A DNA stretch of 42,094 bases from Deltaproteobacteria bacterium. Its GTDB lineage: Bacteria; Myxococcota_A; UBA796; SXON01. The DNA lies in assembly GCA_947484175.1 (NCBI GenBank), contig CANKOI010000032.1, positions 1 through 42,094 of the forward strand. Reading direction: 5' to 3'. Positions 1 through 8,571 of this stretch are shown piece by piece; positions within the stretch are counted from its first letter, which is position 1; each line of letters begins with the position of its first letter. The notes under the pieces are model-generated. The model ran no database searches. It saw nothing but the letters and a program-made list of their open reading frames with translations, and was not told where the DNA came from. The position numbers were made by a program, and so were the translations under genes.

Positions 1-5
1 CCTCC

Positions 6-2327
6 TCAGCCCCTGACCCACACCCGCCCGCTCCGCCCGTCCAACGTGACTTCTTGGCCGTCGTGGAGCAGTTGGGTAGCGCCGCGCACGTTGGCCACGG
101 CGGGCAAGCGGTACTCGCGTGCGACGACGGCTCCGTGGCTCAGGAGGCTGCCAAGCTCCACAATCAGTCCGCCGGCGCGGGCGAACAGGGGCGTCCAGGC
201 CGGGTCGGTGCTGGTCGTCACGAGGATTTCTCCGTCCTGCAGTGCGGCGCCCTGCTCGGGCGAGGACAACACGCGCACCCTCCCCGTGACCACCCCCGGA
301 GAAACGCCTAGGCCGTCGAGCTGGGGCGTGGCGGCGGGCAGGGCGATGGCCTCGTTCCCCCGCAGGAAATCGGGGGGGTGAGGATCAACCGGTTCGGCTC
401 GTCGCCGCTCGATGAGCGCGGGCCAAGCCGTTGCCGGAAGATCGAGCTCCTCCACCGTGAGAAACCGGACGTCGGCTGGCTCCGGCAGGCACGCGCCCAG
501 GGTCACGAGCTTCCCCCGCAGCAGCGCGAGAATCCGCTCGAGGTGGTAACGCTGTTCCTCGCGCAGGTTGAGGTACGCGCGGGCGAGGCGCACGGACGCC
601 CGCAAGACCGGAGGGAGCGCGGCGAGGCGGTCCTCCACGTCGTGCGAGGGCGGGGGCGGCGGTGCAGCGCGGGCCAGCTCGGCGAGGTGCAGCACCCGCT
701 CGGGGCGGTCCCGCCAGCGGGTGGAGAACAGCTCCCAACTTGCGTCGGACCGGTGGCCGTGCCGGGCGAGGAAGGCGCCTAGGGTAGCGGGCGTCAACGC
801 GCGCAGTTCGCGGTTGATCTGGGTGGTGAGGCTCCCCTCGGGCGGGACGAGCAGTGCGTCACGATCCGGCGCGGACAGAAAACCTTCCGTCCATTGCCAC
901 CACAGGTTGGCAAATAGCAGGGACGTGATGTGCACGCGGATGTAGTCACGCAGGATCGGCTCGGCGGTGGCGAGGGCGGCGGCCGGCGGCACCTCGGCGA
1001 GCGTGGCGAGGCGCGCGTCGAGGCCGGCCAGAAAGGACTTCCACGCGCGAGGGTTGGCGAACGGGTTCCAGCGGAATCGTTCCCAGCGCCGCTCGCGGAA
1101 GGTGGTGTGGAAGATGCTGGCGTACACGCGCAGATCGGGAGGCGCGGCGGAGCGCAGCGTGAAGGCGGCCACTTCGTCGGGCGGGAAGAACTCCAGCATG
1201 AAGCGGGGGGGCGGAAAGCCGGGAGCTTTGAACGCGAGATGCCGAAATACGGTGGCGTTGAGGTAGGGGTGGCCGTTGACCCGCCGCAGCGGTGGCTCGC
1301 CGCCGAGGTAGCGGGCCTGGGTGTCGGGGTACTCGATGAACCACGAGAGCAGCGGCTCCACCACACTCCAGCCCAGCGGGCTGGCGCCGTGCGGGAACCG
1401 TTCGCCGAGGAAGCGCCGCGTCCACAGAGCGGCACCGCCGCGCGGCAGGCGCGTGAGCGTGGTGATGGGTCGCGCTTGGAGGAGCAGGGTGCGCCCCTCC
1501 CTGTCGAGCGCGAATTCGATGTCTTGCGGGCCCCCGAGGGCGCTCTCCACGCGCAGTCCGAGCCGCCCGAGGCGGCGCAGTTCGTCGGGGCGGAGTTTGC
1601 GCGCAAGCGGTGTCTCCGTGGGGCGGCGCTCGGGGCGCCCGTCGCGCCCCAGCCCCAGCTCCTCGACCTGCGGCTGGATGGTCTCCTCCTCCACCGCCAC
1701 CCTCACCCGCGCCAGCATGCGCTGCACGGGCCCCGGGGTGCGCCGCGGGCGCCGGAGCAGGTATCGGTCTGGCACCGTCGTTCCGGCCATGAGCCCCTCT
1801 CCGAGCCCCCAAACCGCCTCGACGCTCAGCTCGCGCCAGCTCCCCGTTCCGGGGTTCACCGTGAAGAGCACGCCGCTCACGCGCGCGTCTACGACCTCCT
1901 GCACCAGCACGGCCACATCGGGGATGGTGTCGGTGCCGCGGTAAGCACGAACGCTCTCGCCCGCCGCGCTGGCCCACACGGTGCGCACGGCGGCAACGAG
2001 CTCATCCGTGCCCACCAAGCCCACTACCGAGCTGAGCTGCCCTGCGTGCGACCGGGCCTCGCCGTCCTCGCCAGCGGCGCTGCTCCGCGCCGCGAGCGGG
2101 GCGGTGGAGGGCGCCTCCAGCACGAACGGGAGCGGCAGGGTGCTGAGCTGGAGCGCGAGGTCGGGCTCATTTCCGCGCAGGCCGTGGGCACGAAGCATGG
2201 CGCGCAGCGCCTCGTAGGGCAGCACCCAGCTCCGCGGCACCCGGAACCCCGCGAGCGCGAGGCGTCGCAGGGCGGCGGCTTTGCCACCGATTCGTTCGGG
2301 GTCGGCCGCGGTGAGGGCGGTGAGCAC
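6..2327 (-). CDS. PEP-utilising phosphotransferase, rifampin-phosphotransferase/PEP-synthase-like
   Basis: 773 residues from a GTG start. The N-terminal part (about 1-290) is a PPDK-type ATP-grasp domain: GGKAAALRRL near residue 15, the ARSSAAGEDGE loop near 80-90, and a QDIEFALD/LLQARPIT block near 270-290. The last 80 residues are a PEP-utiliser swivelling domain with the phosphohistidine motif SHGAVVAREYRLPAV. There is no C-terminal PEP/pyruvate TIM barrel as in PpsA or PPDK, so the order (ATP-grasp, unassigned middle, His domain) is that of rifampin phosphotransferases and related dikinases. The natural substrate cannot be read from sequence. The start lies 4 bp after the stop of the upstream glucan phosphorylase gene, so the two are probably co-transcribed. 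A glucan or other metabolite as phosphate acceptor is possible but only inferred from that neighbour. Confidence 0.85.
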   Translation of the reverse strand: MLTALTAADPERIGGKAAALRRLALAGFRVPRSWVLPYEALRAMLRAHGLRGNEPDLALQLSTLPLPFVLEAPSTAPLAARSSAAGEDGEARSHAGQLSSVVGLVGTDELVAAVRTVWASAAGESVRAYRGTDTIPDVAVLVQEVVDARVSGVLFTVNPGTGSWRELSVEAVWGLGEGLMAGTTVPDRYLLRRPRRTPGPVQRMLARVRVAVEEETIQPQVEELGLGRDGRPERRPTETPLARKLRPDELRRLGRLGLRVESALGGPQDIEFALDREGRTLLLQARPITTLTRLPRGGAALWTRRFLGERFPHGASPLGWSVVEPLLSWFIEYPDTQARYLGGEPPLRRVNGHPYLNATVFRHLAFKAPGFPPPRFMLEFFPPDEVAAFTLRSAAPPDLRVYASIFHTTFRERRWERFRWNPFANPRAWKSFLAGLDARLATLAEVPPAAALATAEPILRDYIRVHITSLLFANLWWQWTEGFLSAPDRDALLVPPEGSLTTQINRELRALTPATLGAFLARHGHRSDASWELFSTRWRDRPERVLHLAELARAAPPPPPSHDVEDRLAALPPVLRASVRLARAYLNLREEQRYHLERILALLRGKLVTLGACLPEPADVRFLTVEELDLPATAWPALIERRRAEPVDPHPPDFLRGNEAIALPAATPQLDGLGVSPGVVTGRVRVLSSPEQGAALQDGEILVTTSTDPAWTPLFARAGGLIVELGSLLSHGAVVAREYRLPAVANVRGATQLLHDGQEVTLDGRSGRVWVRG

Positions 2328-2331
2328 GGGG

Positions 2332-4323
2332 TCAGCGGGGTGCGTAGAACTTCGTTGCGTACTCGCCCACCATCCGGTCGGTGTGGAACAGCTGCAAGCA
2401 GGTTTCGAGGCTCGACCGCATCCGTTTCACCCACGCTCGCGGGATGCCGTGGGCGTCCCGGTCGAAGTATTCGGGCACCACCTGGTCCTCGAGGATGCGG
2501 AAAAGGCTCTCGGCATCGGCGGCGTCCTGTTCGGCTTCGCTATCGTAGTCGCGCGCTTCACCTACGGCAAAGCCGTTGAGGCCGTCGTAGACCTCGGGCC
2601 ACCACCCGTCGAGCACGCTCACGTTCACCCCGAGGTTGAGCGGCACCTTCATGCCGCTCGTGCCGCTCGCCTCTCGCGGGCGGCGCGGAAGGTTGAGCCA
2701 GATGTCCACGCCCTGCGTGAGCCGCCGCCCCAACTCCATGTCGTAGTCGGGCAGGAACACCACCCGGCCCCGGAACCGCTCGTCACGGGTCCATCGCAGC
2801 ACCTCGCGGATGATCGACTGCCCGGCTTCGTCGCGCGGGTGGGATTTTCCGGCGTAGAAGAGTTGGATGGGGTGACGGAACAGTAGGCGCGCGAGGCGGT
2901 CGGGGTCGGAGAACAGCAAGTTTCCGCGTTTGTAGGGTGCGAAACGCCGTGCAAATCCGAGGCAGAGCGCTTGGCTGATCAACGTCTTGTGTCCGGTGCG
3001 GCGACGAGCGTAGCCGACGAGCTCGTAGCGGAGGTCGCTGCGGAGCGTCCACAGTTCGTGATCGCTCACCTCCGCAAGAGAAACGGACCCTCCTTCGCGC
3101 CAGCCCGGAGCCACTCTGTCGAGCAGGAGCGCCACACGGGGGTGGATCCACGACGGCACGTGCACGCCGTTGGTAACGTGCTGGATCGGCACCTCCGGCA
3201 CCGGCAGCTTCGGCCACAGGCCCGTCCACATTTCGCGGCTCACGTGCCCGTGCAGCTCGCTCACCCCGTTGGCCGCCCGGCTGCCGCGGAGGGCCAGAAC
3301 GGTCATGCAGAGGGTCTCCTCCATGCGTCCCGGCTCCACCCGGCCGAGGTCCATGAAGGCCCCTTCAGGGAGGCCCATCGACACCCGCATCCCGGCGAGC
3401 GCGCCATCCACCAGGTCCCAGCCAAACCGATCGTGGCCGGCGGGAACGGGGGTGTGGGTGGTGAACACGCAGCGCTGCGCGGCGGCGTCCAGAGCGGCGT
3501 CACGCCCCAGCCCCGCGGCGATGCCCTCCCGCCACAGCTCGAGCACCGCGAAGGCGCAGTGGCCTTCGTTCATGTGCACGACGGCCGGTTCGATGCCGAG
3601 CGCCCGCAACAGTCGCATGCCGCCGATGCCGAGCAGCACCTCCTGGCGAATGCGCATTCCTTGGTCGCCGCCGTACAGGTGGCGGCTCAACAGGCGGTGG
3701 TCGGGGGCGTTCTCCGGAAGGTCGCTGTCCAGCAGCAGGAGGCGCACGCGGCCCACCTGCAGCTCCCACGCGGTGGCCAGGTAGGTGCCCCGGCCGTGGG
3801 GAACTTCCACGGTGATGTCGAGTTTTCGAAGGGGCAGGACGTCAAGCGGAACCCGTGGGTAGGCGGCCACTTGCCCGCCGTACTCGATCACCTGCTTAAA
3901 ATAGCCCTCCCGGTACAAGAGTCCGATGCCCACGAACGGAAGCCCAAGGTCGGAGGCAGACTTCACGTGGTCGCCGGCGAGCACCCCGAGCCCTCCGGAG
4001 TAGATGGGCAACGATTCGTGGAGCGCGAACTCCATGGAGAAGTAGGCGACGGGAGCGGTGAGCGACGGAACGTTTTTGGCGGCCCAAGTCTTTTTCTCGG
4101 CGAGGTAGGCGTGGAACCGAGTTTCCACTGCGTCGAGTTGCGCGGGCACCGTCCTCGCCGACAACGAATCGTCGGAGAGCTCGGCGAGCAGGTGAACGGG
4201 GTTGTGATGCAGTTCGGCCCAGCGTTCGGCGTCGAGGGAGCGGAACAGCGCGACGGCGTCGGGCTGCCAGCACCACCAGAGGTTGTTCGCGAGGGCTTCG
4301 AGGCGGGGGCGGATGGGGCGCAT
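2332..4323 (-). CDS. glgP: Alpha-glucan (glycogen/maltodextrin) phosphorylase, DUF3417 type
   Basis: 663 residues from the ATG at 4323. It opens with a DUF3417-type segment (LANNLWWCWQPDAVALFRSL), followed by the phosphorylase fold: YFSMEFALHESLPIYSGGLG, FTTHTPVPAGHDRF, and the PLP-lysine region EASGTSGMKVPLNLGVN near the C terminus. It should release glucose-1-phosphate from alpha-1,4-glucans in the cytoplasm. The frame stays open to 4839, but that extension has no family similarity and runs antisense to the lipoprotein gene at 4427, so the start at 4323 is preferred. At 663 residues it is shorter than classical glycogen phosphorylases (about 800-850), as is usual for this subgroup. A PEP-utilising phosphotransferase follows 4 bp downstream. 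Confidence 0.9.
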   Translation of the reverse strand: MRPIRPRLEALANNLWWCWQPDAVALFRSLDAERWAELHHNPVHLLAELSDDSLSARTVPAQLDAVETRFHAYLAEKKTWAAKNVPSLTAPVAYFSMEFALHESLPIYSGGLGVLAGDHVKSASDLGLPFVGIGLLYREGYFKQVIEYGGQVAAYPRVPLDVLPLRKLDITVEVPHGRGTYLATAWELQVGRVRLLLLDSDLPENAPDHRLLSRHLYGGDQGMRIRQEVLLGIGGMRLLRALGIEPAVVHMNEGHCAFAVLELWREGIAAGLGRDAALDAAAQRCVFTTHTPVPAGHDRFGWDLVDGALAGMRVSMGLPEGAFMDLGRVEPGRMEETLCMTVLALRGSRAANGVSELHGHVSREMWTGLWPKLPVPEVPIQHVTNGVHVPSWIHPRVALLLDRVAPGWREGGSVSLAEVSDHELWTLRSDLRYELVGYARRRTGHKTLISQALCLGFARRFAPYKRGNLLFSDPDRLARLLFRHPIQLFYAGKSHPRDEAGQSIIREVLRWTRDERFRGRVVFLPDYDMELGRRLTQGVDIWLNLPRRPREASGTSGMKVPLNLGVNVSVLDGWWPEVYDGLNGFAVGEARDYDSEAEQDAADAESLFRILEDQVVPEYFDRDAHGIPRAWVKRMRSSLETCLQLFHTDRMVGEYATKFYAPR

Positions 4324-4426
4324 GTGCCGCCAAGGTCGCGCGGCGGCGGCGATCCGGCAAGGGGTGTCGGGGAAACGGGACGGCGAGCGCGGCGAGCGGC
4401 TCCCCTTCGTTGGGTTACTCGATGCG

Positions 4427-5011
4427 ATGTTCAGCTGTTGGCTGGCGCTCCTCGCCTGCGCCCATTCCCCGCCAGTGCCGCACGTCCAGACGGGGGGCGA
4501 GTCGGTGCCCAGCTTCACCGAAGCCCCGGCCGGAGAGCTCGCGCCCCATCCCTCCACGGTGGAACAACTGCGCGCCGGCATGCCGCTGGGGGCGACGCTC
4601 GTGTTCGAGAAGCGCACTGCGGGCGAGGCGCCGATTCGGGAGCGGTGGGAGGTGACGGCAAACGACGAGACGGGCATGACGATCCGCACGACCGTCGTCG
4701 ACGAGACCGGCGCGATTGTACGGGACGAGGGCTCCGGGACCGCCAGTTGGGAGGAGCTGCACCACCACGCCGATTTCTTGGCGGCAGAGAATGTACGCGA
4801 GGAGAGCTCGGTCACGGTTCCCGCGGGAACGTTCGCCACTTGGCACTACACCGTGCGTGATGTCGCCAAGGACACGGTGTCTCGGTTCCATTTCGCCAAG
4901 GACCTGCCGGGGCCGCCGGTGAGCTTTACGATCGTTCAGGGGAAGGGAACCGTATTCGAGATGGTGCTCATCGAGCACTCTCAGGCCAAGCCCAAGGGGG
5001 CGGCAGACTGA
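4427..5011 (+). CDS. Predicted lipoprotein of unknown function
   Basis: 194 residues from the ATG at 4427, chosen because it gives a compact lipoprotein signal (MFSCWLALLACAHS) with cleavage expected before the Cys of LLAC. An in-frame ATG at 4283 would add an arginine-rich segment antisense to glgP and is less likely. The mature part is a beta-rich domain (FEKRTAGEAPIRERWEVT, then GMTIRTTVVDETGAIVRDEG) and a pattern VTVPAGTFATWHYTVRD resembling DUF3108- or TapB-like outer-membrane-associated proteins. That similarity is only an impression. It diverges from glgP and converges with the phosphoesterase downstream. Confidence 0.7.
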   Translation: MFSCWLALLACAHSPPVPHVQTGGESVPSFTEAPAGELAPHPSTVEQLRAGMPLGATLVFEKRTAGEAPIRERWEVTANDETGMTIRTTVVDETGAIVRDEGSGTASWEELHHHADFLAAENVREESSVTVPAGTFATWHYTVRDVAKDTVSRFHFAKDLPGPPVSFTIVQGKGTVFEMVLIEHSQAKPKGAAD

Positions 5012-5019
5012 GCGCTGTC

Positions 5020-5703
5020 CTAAAGCCGGTGCAGCGTCACTCGGTCGCCCTCCACGGCGCCCCATGTTTGGTGGCGCACCCAATCGCCGGGATTCAGAAA
5101 AACGCCCCCAGGCAGCTCGCGGCGCTCGGGTTGGTGGGTGTGCCCCATCACCAGGAGTTGCCTCCCCTGGCTGACTCGCTCCGCGGCGAGGGCGTGCTGC
5201 CGACTCACCAGGAGCGGGCTGGGTTGGCCGTCTCCGAGGCCACCCGCGAGGCGGTGCAGGAGGCTCCACGCGCCGTCGGCGCCGAGGCGATCGAGGCTCC
5301 ACCCGAACGCGGCGCCGCGGAGGAGCCGATGCAGCGCCCGATACCGCGGTGAGTCGTCCACCTCGTCGCCGTGGCTCACCTCGGTGTCCAGCTCGCCCAA
5401 GCGGAGGCGCACGCGGGTGCCGATCGCCGACGAGTCCGCCGCGGGGGTGCCTCTCAGGGCACCCGGCAAAGCCCAGTCGTGGTTGCCCGGAAGCACCACG
5501 AGGTCAAAATCGGCGAGGGCGTCCAGCACTGGCTTGTACGCAGGAAATGGGGCGCCGCCCGGACACCAGAAGGTGTGGAAGATGTCACCGGCCAAGACCA
5601 GTTTGCGTGTGCGGAGCGCGGATAGGAAGCCCAAGAACGCGACTTGGGTGGGGGAGTCTGGGCCGTCGCAGTGCACATCGCTGACCACGACGGCGTCGAA
5701 CAT
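5020..5703 (-). CDS. Calcineurin-like metallophosphoesterase, LpxH-like
   Basis: 227 residues. All metallophosphoesterase motifs are visible in order: SDVHCDG (residues 8-14; D-x-H), AGDIFH (GD near 40), LPGNHDWA (GNHD), SHGDEVD and MGHTHQPERRE (GHTH), ending in a typical LNPGDWV strand. The size and SDxHxD opening fit the UDP-2,3-diacylglucosamine pyrophosphatase (LpxH) group of lipid A synthesis, but short phosphoesterases of this kind also act on other substrates, so LpxH is only suggested. It lies 9 bp after the stop of a small unknown ORF on the same strand, probably in one transcript with the DUF4388-J-TPR gene. Confidence 0.85.
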   Translation of the reverse strand: MFDAVVVSDVHCDGPDSPTQVAFLGFLSALRTRKLVLAGDIFHTFWCPGGAPFPAYKPVLDALADFDLVVLPGNHDWALPGALRGTPAADSSAIGTRVRLRLGELDTEVSHGDEVDDSPRYRALHRLLRGAAFGWSLDRLGADGAWSLLHRLAGGLGDGQPSPLLVSRQHALAAERVSQGRQLLVMGHTHQPERRELPGGVFLNPGDWVRHQTWGAVEGDRVTLHRL

Positions 5704-5712
5704 CGCGCGCGC

Positions 5713-5955
5713 TCAGGGCTGGGTGAGGCGGGAGTTTCGTTCCGCTAACACCGCGACCAGCACCGCTCGCACGCCGTTCTCGTCCAACCCGCGCAGCGCT
5801 TCGAGGAGCTCCGCTTGCCAGGATTGGAGGCCGAAACGAGCGACCTCCCACGCGCCCAGCGGGCAGCGGAGGTCGCCGCTGATCAGCGCCCGAAACAGGG
5901 ACTTGAGCGTGTCGGTGGGCACGTCGGCGAGGGCTCGGCCGGGGCCGGCGGCCAT
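5713..5955 (-). CDS. Small conserved-looking hypothetical protein
   Basis: 80 residues from the ATG at 5955, which lies 2 bp after the TAG of the upstream gene. Translation is therefore probably coupled. The frame extends to 6042 inside the upstream gene, but that part is a shadow. The protein is mainly helical (DTLKSLFRALISGDLRCPLG, then WQAELLEALRGLDENGVRAV) with no signal peptide or membrane segment and no motif I recognise. Its position between the DUF4388-J-TPR protein and the phosphoesterase is the only functional hint. Confidence 0.6.
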   Translation of the reverse strand: MAAGPGRALADVPTDTLKSLFRALISGDLRCPLGAWEVARFGLQSWQAELLEALRGLDENGVRAVLVAVLAERNSRLTQP

Positions 5956-5957
5956 CG

Positions 5958-7337
5958 CTAATTGCCTCCGAAGAACTTTCTGAACAAGCCCCCCCCCGGC
6001 TCCTTTGGGGGTGGCTTCTCGCGCTCGAGCCGTTTCATCCACGCAAGCGCGTCGGGGTTGGACGGTCGAATGCGGAGGGCCTTCACGAACGCTTCGCGCG
6101 CAGCGTCTATATCGCCGCGTGCTTGGTGCGCCTGCCCCAGCAGCACCCAGGCCGTGTCTACCTTCTCGTTCGTTTCCAACGTCGCTGTCAACCGGGCCAG
6201 GCCCTCCGCGGCCAGCTTCGGGTCGCGGGTCTGATTGATCTTGAAGGTGGTGAACGCGGCGTAGGCAGCAAATTCTGGCTGATCAGGGACGGTCGAGGCG
6301 CAGCGCGTAAACGTTTCGTGCGCCGGACCGAGTCGGCCCGCGGAGAAGTCGAGCAGGGCTCGCTTAAAATCGCTTTCGGCGTCGAGGATGATGCGCACCG
6401 TATCCATCGCCAACTCGTCCTCGGACTTCTCGCCGTGGACTTCTCGCTTGATGTAGGCCTCGCGCCGCGTATCGTCGCTGAGCACCTCCCAGGCGTCACG
6501 GACTCGGTTGAAGAACTCCTCGGCCATCGAGCGAAGCTCGTCGGGGCCGGCCAAGAATAGGTCGGGGTGGAGCTCGCGCGCGAGGGCGACGTAGGCGCGC
6601 CGGAGGGTGTCGGGGGGGTCTTGCCAGGTGACGCCGAGGGTCTCGAAGTGATTTTTGGACTCTCGAAGGCGTTGGAGGACGGGACCGAAGCGCACGGTGG
6701 CGGCGTCCGGCGCCGGGGCCGCCGGTCGGGGTGGGGGAGGGGGCAGCCCCAGCCCTTCGCTGATCATGGCAGCGATGTCGGTGTCGTCGCTCGCGGTGGA
6801 GCGTGGACGCTTGACGCTGCGCACCTCGTAGGTTGCGCTCTCGATCCCGACATCCGAGAGGGCGCCGACCGCGAAACCCACCCGAAGCCACCGCTCGGCG
6901 GCGTCCGGGCCTCCGGGAGCAAAGGAGCCCACTTCTTCGGTGGTGCGGGTGCCGTCGAGCCCCATCAGGTATTCGGCCAGTTGGGGCTCGATGGGGAGCC
7001 GCCCGAACCACGCGGCGCCACAGCCCACGACTTTTAGGTAGCTGTTCGCGCTTGGTCCGGGCGACCCCGCGGCGAGGATCGCCTCCGACAGGTCTGCGGG
7101 ATCGCGCTGCGGCGGCGCCACATCGTCACGCCACTGCATCTCGCCACCTCGCTCGCGGAGGCACCCGGTCAGGCGCGCGAGGGCATCCTCGGCCCCGCTG
7201 TCGAGGTTCGACTGCACCATCACCACCGCGCCAGCCTCAAAGTAGACGACCCGCTGCCCTCGGGCGTCGCTCCACTCCAACGCGCCGGTGCTGCCCGCCA
7301 AGGCCCGGCTGCAGATGGAGGCGGCGAGTGCGTTCAT
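5958..7337 (-). CDS. DUF4388 / DnaJ-like J-domain / TPR fusion protein
   Basis: 459 residues with three readable parts. Residues 1-60 resemble DUF4388 (PATAN-type) domains: ALEWSDARGQRVVYFEAGAVVMV. Residues about 227-300 form a J domain (HFETLGV, RRAYVALARELHPDLF with the HPD tripeptide, then AWEVLSDDTRREAY). Residues about 330-440 are TPR-like (GRLGPAHETFTRCAS, WVLLGQAHQARGDIDAAREAF). The J domain with intact HPD should stimulate a DnaK-type ATPase, while TPRs and DUF4388 suggest a scaffold or signalling role. This architecture is one I associate with Myxococcota. A proline-rich linker (about 205-217) precedes the J domain. It is the first gene of a minus-strand cluster and diverges from ssb. 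Confidence 0.85.
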   Translation of the reverse strand: MNALAASICSRALAGSTGALEWSDARGQRVVYFEAGAVVMVQSNLDSGAEDALARLTGCLRERGGEMQWRDDVAPPQRDPADLSEAILAAGSPGPSANSYLKVVGCGAAWFGRLPIEPQLAEYLMGLDGTRTTEEVGSFAPGGPDAAERWLRVGFAVGALSDVGIESATYEVRSVKRPRSTASDDTDIAAMISEGLGLPPPPPRPAAPAPDAATVRFGPVLQRLRESKNHFETLGVTWQDPPDTLRRAYVALARELHPDLFLAGPDELRSMAEEFFNRVRDAWEVLSDDTRREAYIKREVHGEKSEDELAMDTVRIILDAESDFKRALLDFSAGRLGPAHETFTRCASTVPDQPEFAAYAAFTTFKINQTRDPKLAAEGLARLTATLETNEKVDTAWVLLGQAHQARGDIDAAREAFVKALRIRPSNPDALAWMKRLEREKPPPKEPGGGLFRKFFGGN

Positions 7338-7418
7338 CGGGCCGCCGTCCGGGTCAGCATGCGTTTTTTCACCCTCAAACCGTACCGCGCTCGCGACGGC
7401 GCAGCCATTGAATCACAA

Positions 7419-7435
7419 CGACCATTTTTTGGTCG
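7419..7435 (+). promoter_or_regulatory. Short perfect hairpin upstream of ssb
   Basis: CGACCA and TGGTCG form a 6-bp perfect stem around a 5-T loop, about 50 bp before the ssb start in the divergent gap 7338-7483. It could be a protein-binding palindrome or an RNA hairpin. Nothing else in this gap is clear. A GAGGAG Shine-Dalgarno sits just before the ssb ATG. Confidence 0.35.
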
Positions 7436-7483
7436 GGGTCCCGTTGGCCTCGTGATACATCGACGGGGAATCGAGGAGCATCC

Positions 7484-8026
7484 ATGGTCAACAAGGTCAT
7501 TCTGGTGGGCAATCTGGGGCAGGACCCCGAACTTCGCAACACGGCGGGCGGGCAGGCGGTCGGCTCCCTCCGCATCGCCACCACGGAGAAGTTCAAGGAC
7601 CGTGAGGGGGCGCTCCAGGAGCGTACCGAGTGGCACACCGTGGTGGTGTGGGGCCGCGACGCGGAGAATGTGCACAAGTACTGCAAGAAGGGTCGGCAGC
7701 TGTACATCGAGGGCCGTCTGCAAACGCGGAAATGGCAGGACAAGGAGGGGAAGGATCGGTACTCCACCGAGGTGGTGGCCGACGTCGTGCGCTTCCTCGG
7801 CACCGGCCAGGGCGGAGCCGGGGGTGGCGAGGAAGGCGGTGGCGGCTACGGCGGCCGTGGCGGCGGCGGCGGCGGCAGCGGCGGCGGCAGCGGCGGCGGC
7901 AGCGGCGGCGGCTACGGCGGTGGCGGCAGCCGAGGCGGCGGCGGTGGAGGCGGCGGTGGCCGCAGCGGCGGTGGTGGCGGTGACGAAGCGCCGCCGTACA
8001 AGGACGACGAAGAAATCCCGTTCTAG
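7484..8026 (+). CDS. ssb: Single-stranded DNA-binding protein
   Basis: 180 residues starting at an ATG preceded by GAGGAG. The N-terminal OB fold is classical ([58 protein letters not shown]). Residues about 107-165 are a glycine/serine-rich linker, and the protein ends in the acidic tip DDEEIPF, which recruits replication and repair partners. It binds ssDNA during replication, recombination and repair. The linker is encoded by near-tandem GGC codons. The gene is monocistronic-looking, diverging from the J-domain protein and converging with a small lipoprotein-like gene. Confidence 0.97.
   Translation: MVNKVILVGNLGQDPELRNTAGGQAVGSLRIATTEKFKDREGALQERTEWHTVVVWGRDAENVHKYCKKGRQLYIEGRLQTRKWQDKEGKDRYSTEVVADVVRFLGTGQGGAGGGEEGGGGYGGRGGGGGGSGGGSGGGSGGGYGGGGSRGGGGGGGGGRSGGGGGDEAPPYKDDEEIPF
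7846..7980 (+). repeat. GGC-rich low-complexity repeat inside ssb
   Basis: Imperfect tandem GGCGGC(A/G)GC units encode the Gly/Ser linker of Ssb. The tract could vary in length by slippage without breaking the frame when it changes by multiples of three. Confidence 0.8.
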
Positions 8027-8054
8027 CGGCCGCGGGGCTGGCGGGCTCTGTCGC

Positions 8055-8504
8055 TTACCAGGGCCTGTCGGCGTCGATGGGCGAGGCGGCGGTGTCCACG
8101 TGCCAGCCTCGTGCATCTCGCACCCAGCGCTGCTCTTCGGCCACCACCTCAAGGCGGTCGGAGTTCAGGGCGAAGGCTTCCACCTGCACGAGGGCGGTGC
8201 CCTCGCGCCAACGCTGCGTGCGGTCAGTCTTGCTGCGCGCGCGCGGCTCCACCAGCTCGCTGCCAACGACGACCTGCAGCACCCGCGTGTCGGTCACCCG
8301 GAGCTTGGGGGTGGCCACCACTCGCGCCACGGCGAGGCGGTCTGCCGGCTCCGTCAGAAACGCCCCGAGCGTGCCGGCATCGCCCCAGCGGGCGGCTTTC
8401 CAGTAGGTGTCTACCGCCGCGGCGAGAAGCCGCTCTTCGCCGGCCTCACGAATTTCCGCCTGTCGCGCGGCGCTGCAGGCGAAGGTCAGGAGGAGGAGGG
8501 GCAC
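8055..8504 (-). CDS. Small secreted or lipoprotein-like hypothetical protein
   Basis: 149 residues from a GTG. The N terminus (MPLLLLTFACSAARQ) is a short hydrophobic stretch ending in Cys, like a lipoprotein signal, although the box TFAC is not canonical. The mature part looks like an SnoaL/NTF2-type or DUF4440-like alpha+beta domain: a helix YWKAARWGDAGTLGAFL followed by strands (LRVTDTRVLQVVVGSELV, GTALVQVEAFAL, EEQRWVRDARGWHV). That fold is a guess from the pattern of one helix, strands and a final W-x-V strand. It converges with ssb. Confidence 0.6.
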   Translation of the reverse strand: MPLLLLTFACSAARQAEIREAGEERLLAAAVDTYWKAARWGDAGTLGAFLTEPADRLAVARVVATPKLRVTDTRVLQVVVGSELVEPRARSKTDRTQRWREGTALVQVEAFALNSDRLEVVAEEQRWVRDARGWHVDTAASPIDADRPW

Positions 8505-8571
8505 GCCGCCGCTTTAGCCGCTCGGGCTGGGAAGTGCCGGTGGCACCGCAGCCCGGCCGGCAAGATAGGCC

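Noticed and set aside
930-2579. 549-codon plus-strand ORF
   Set aside because: Antisense to the PEP-utilising enzyme; composition is Arg/Gly/Ala shadow of high-GC codons and no domain is seen.
2971-4860. 629-codon plus-strand ORF
   Set aside because: Antisense to glucan phosphorylase; no recognisable motif, whereas the opposite strand has a full enzyme.
7846-7980. Possible CRISPR or satellite array
   Set aside because: The repeats are codon-level Gly/Ser units inside ssb, with no spacers.
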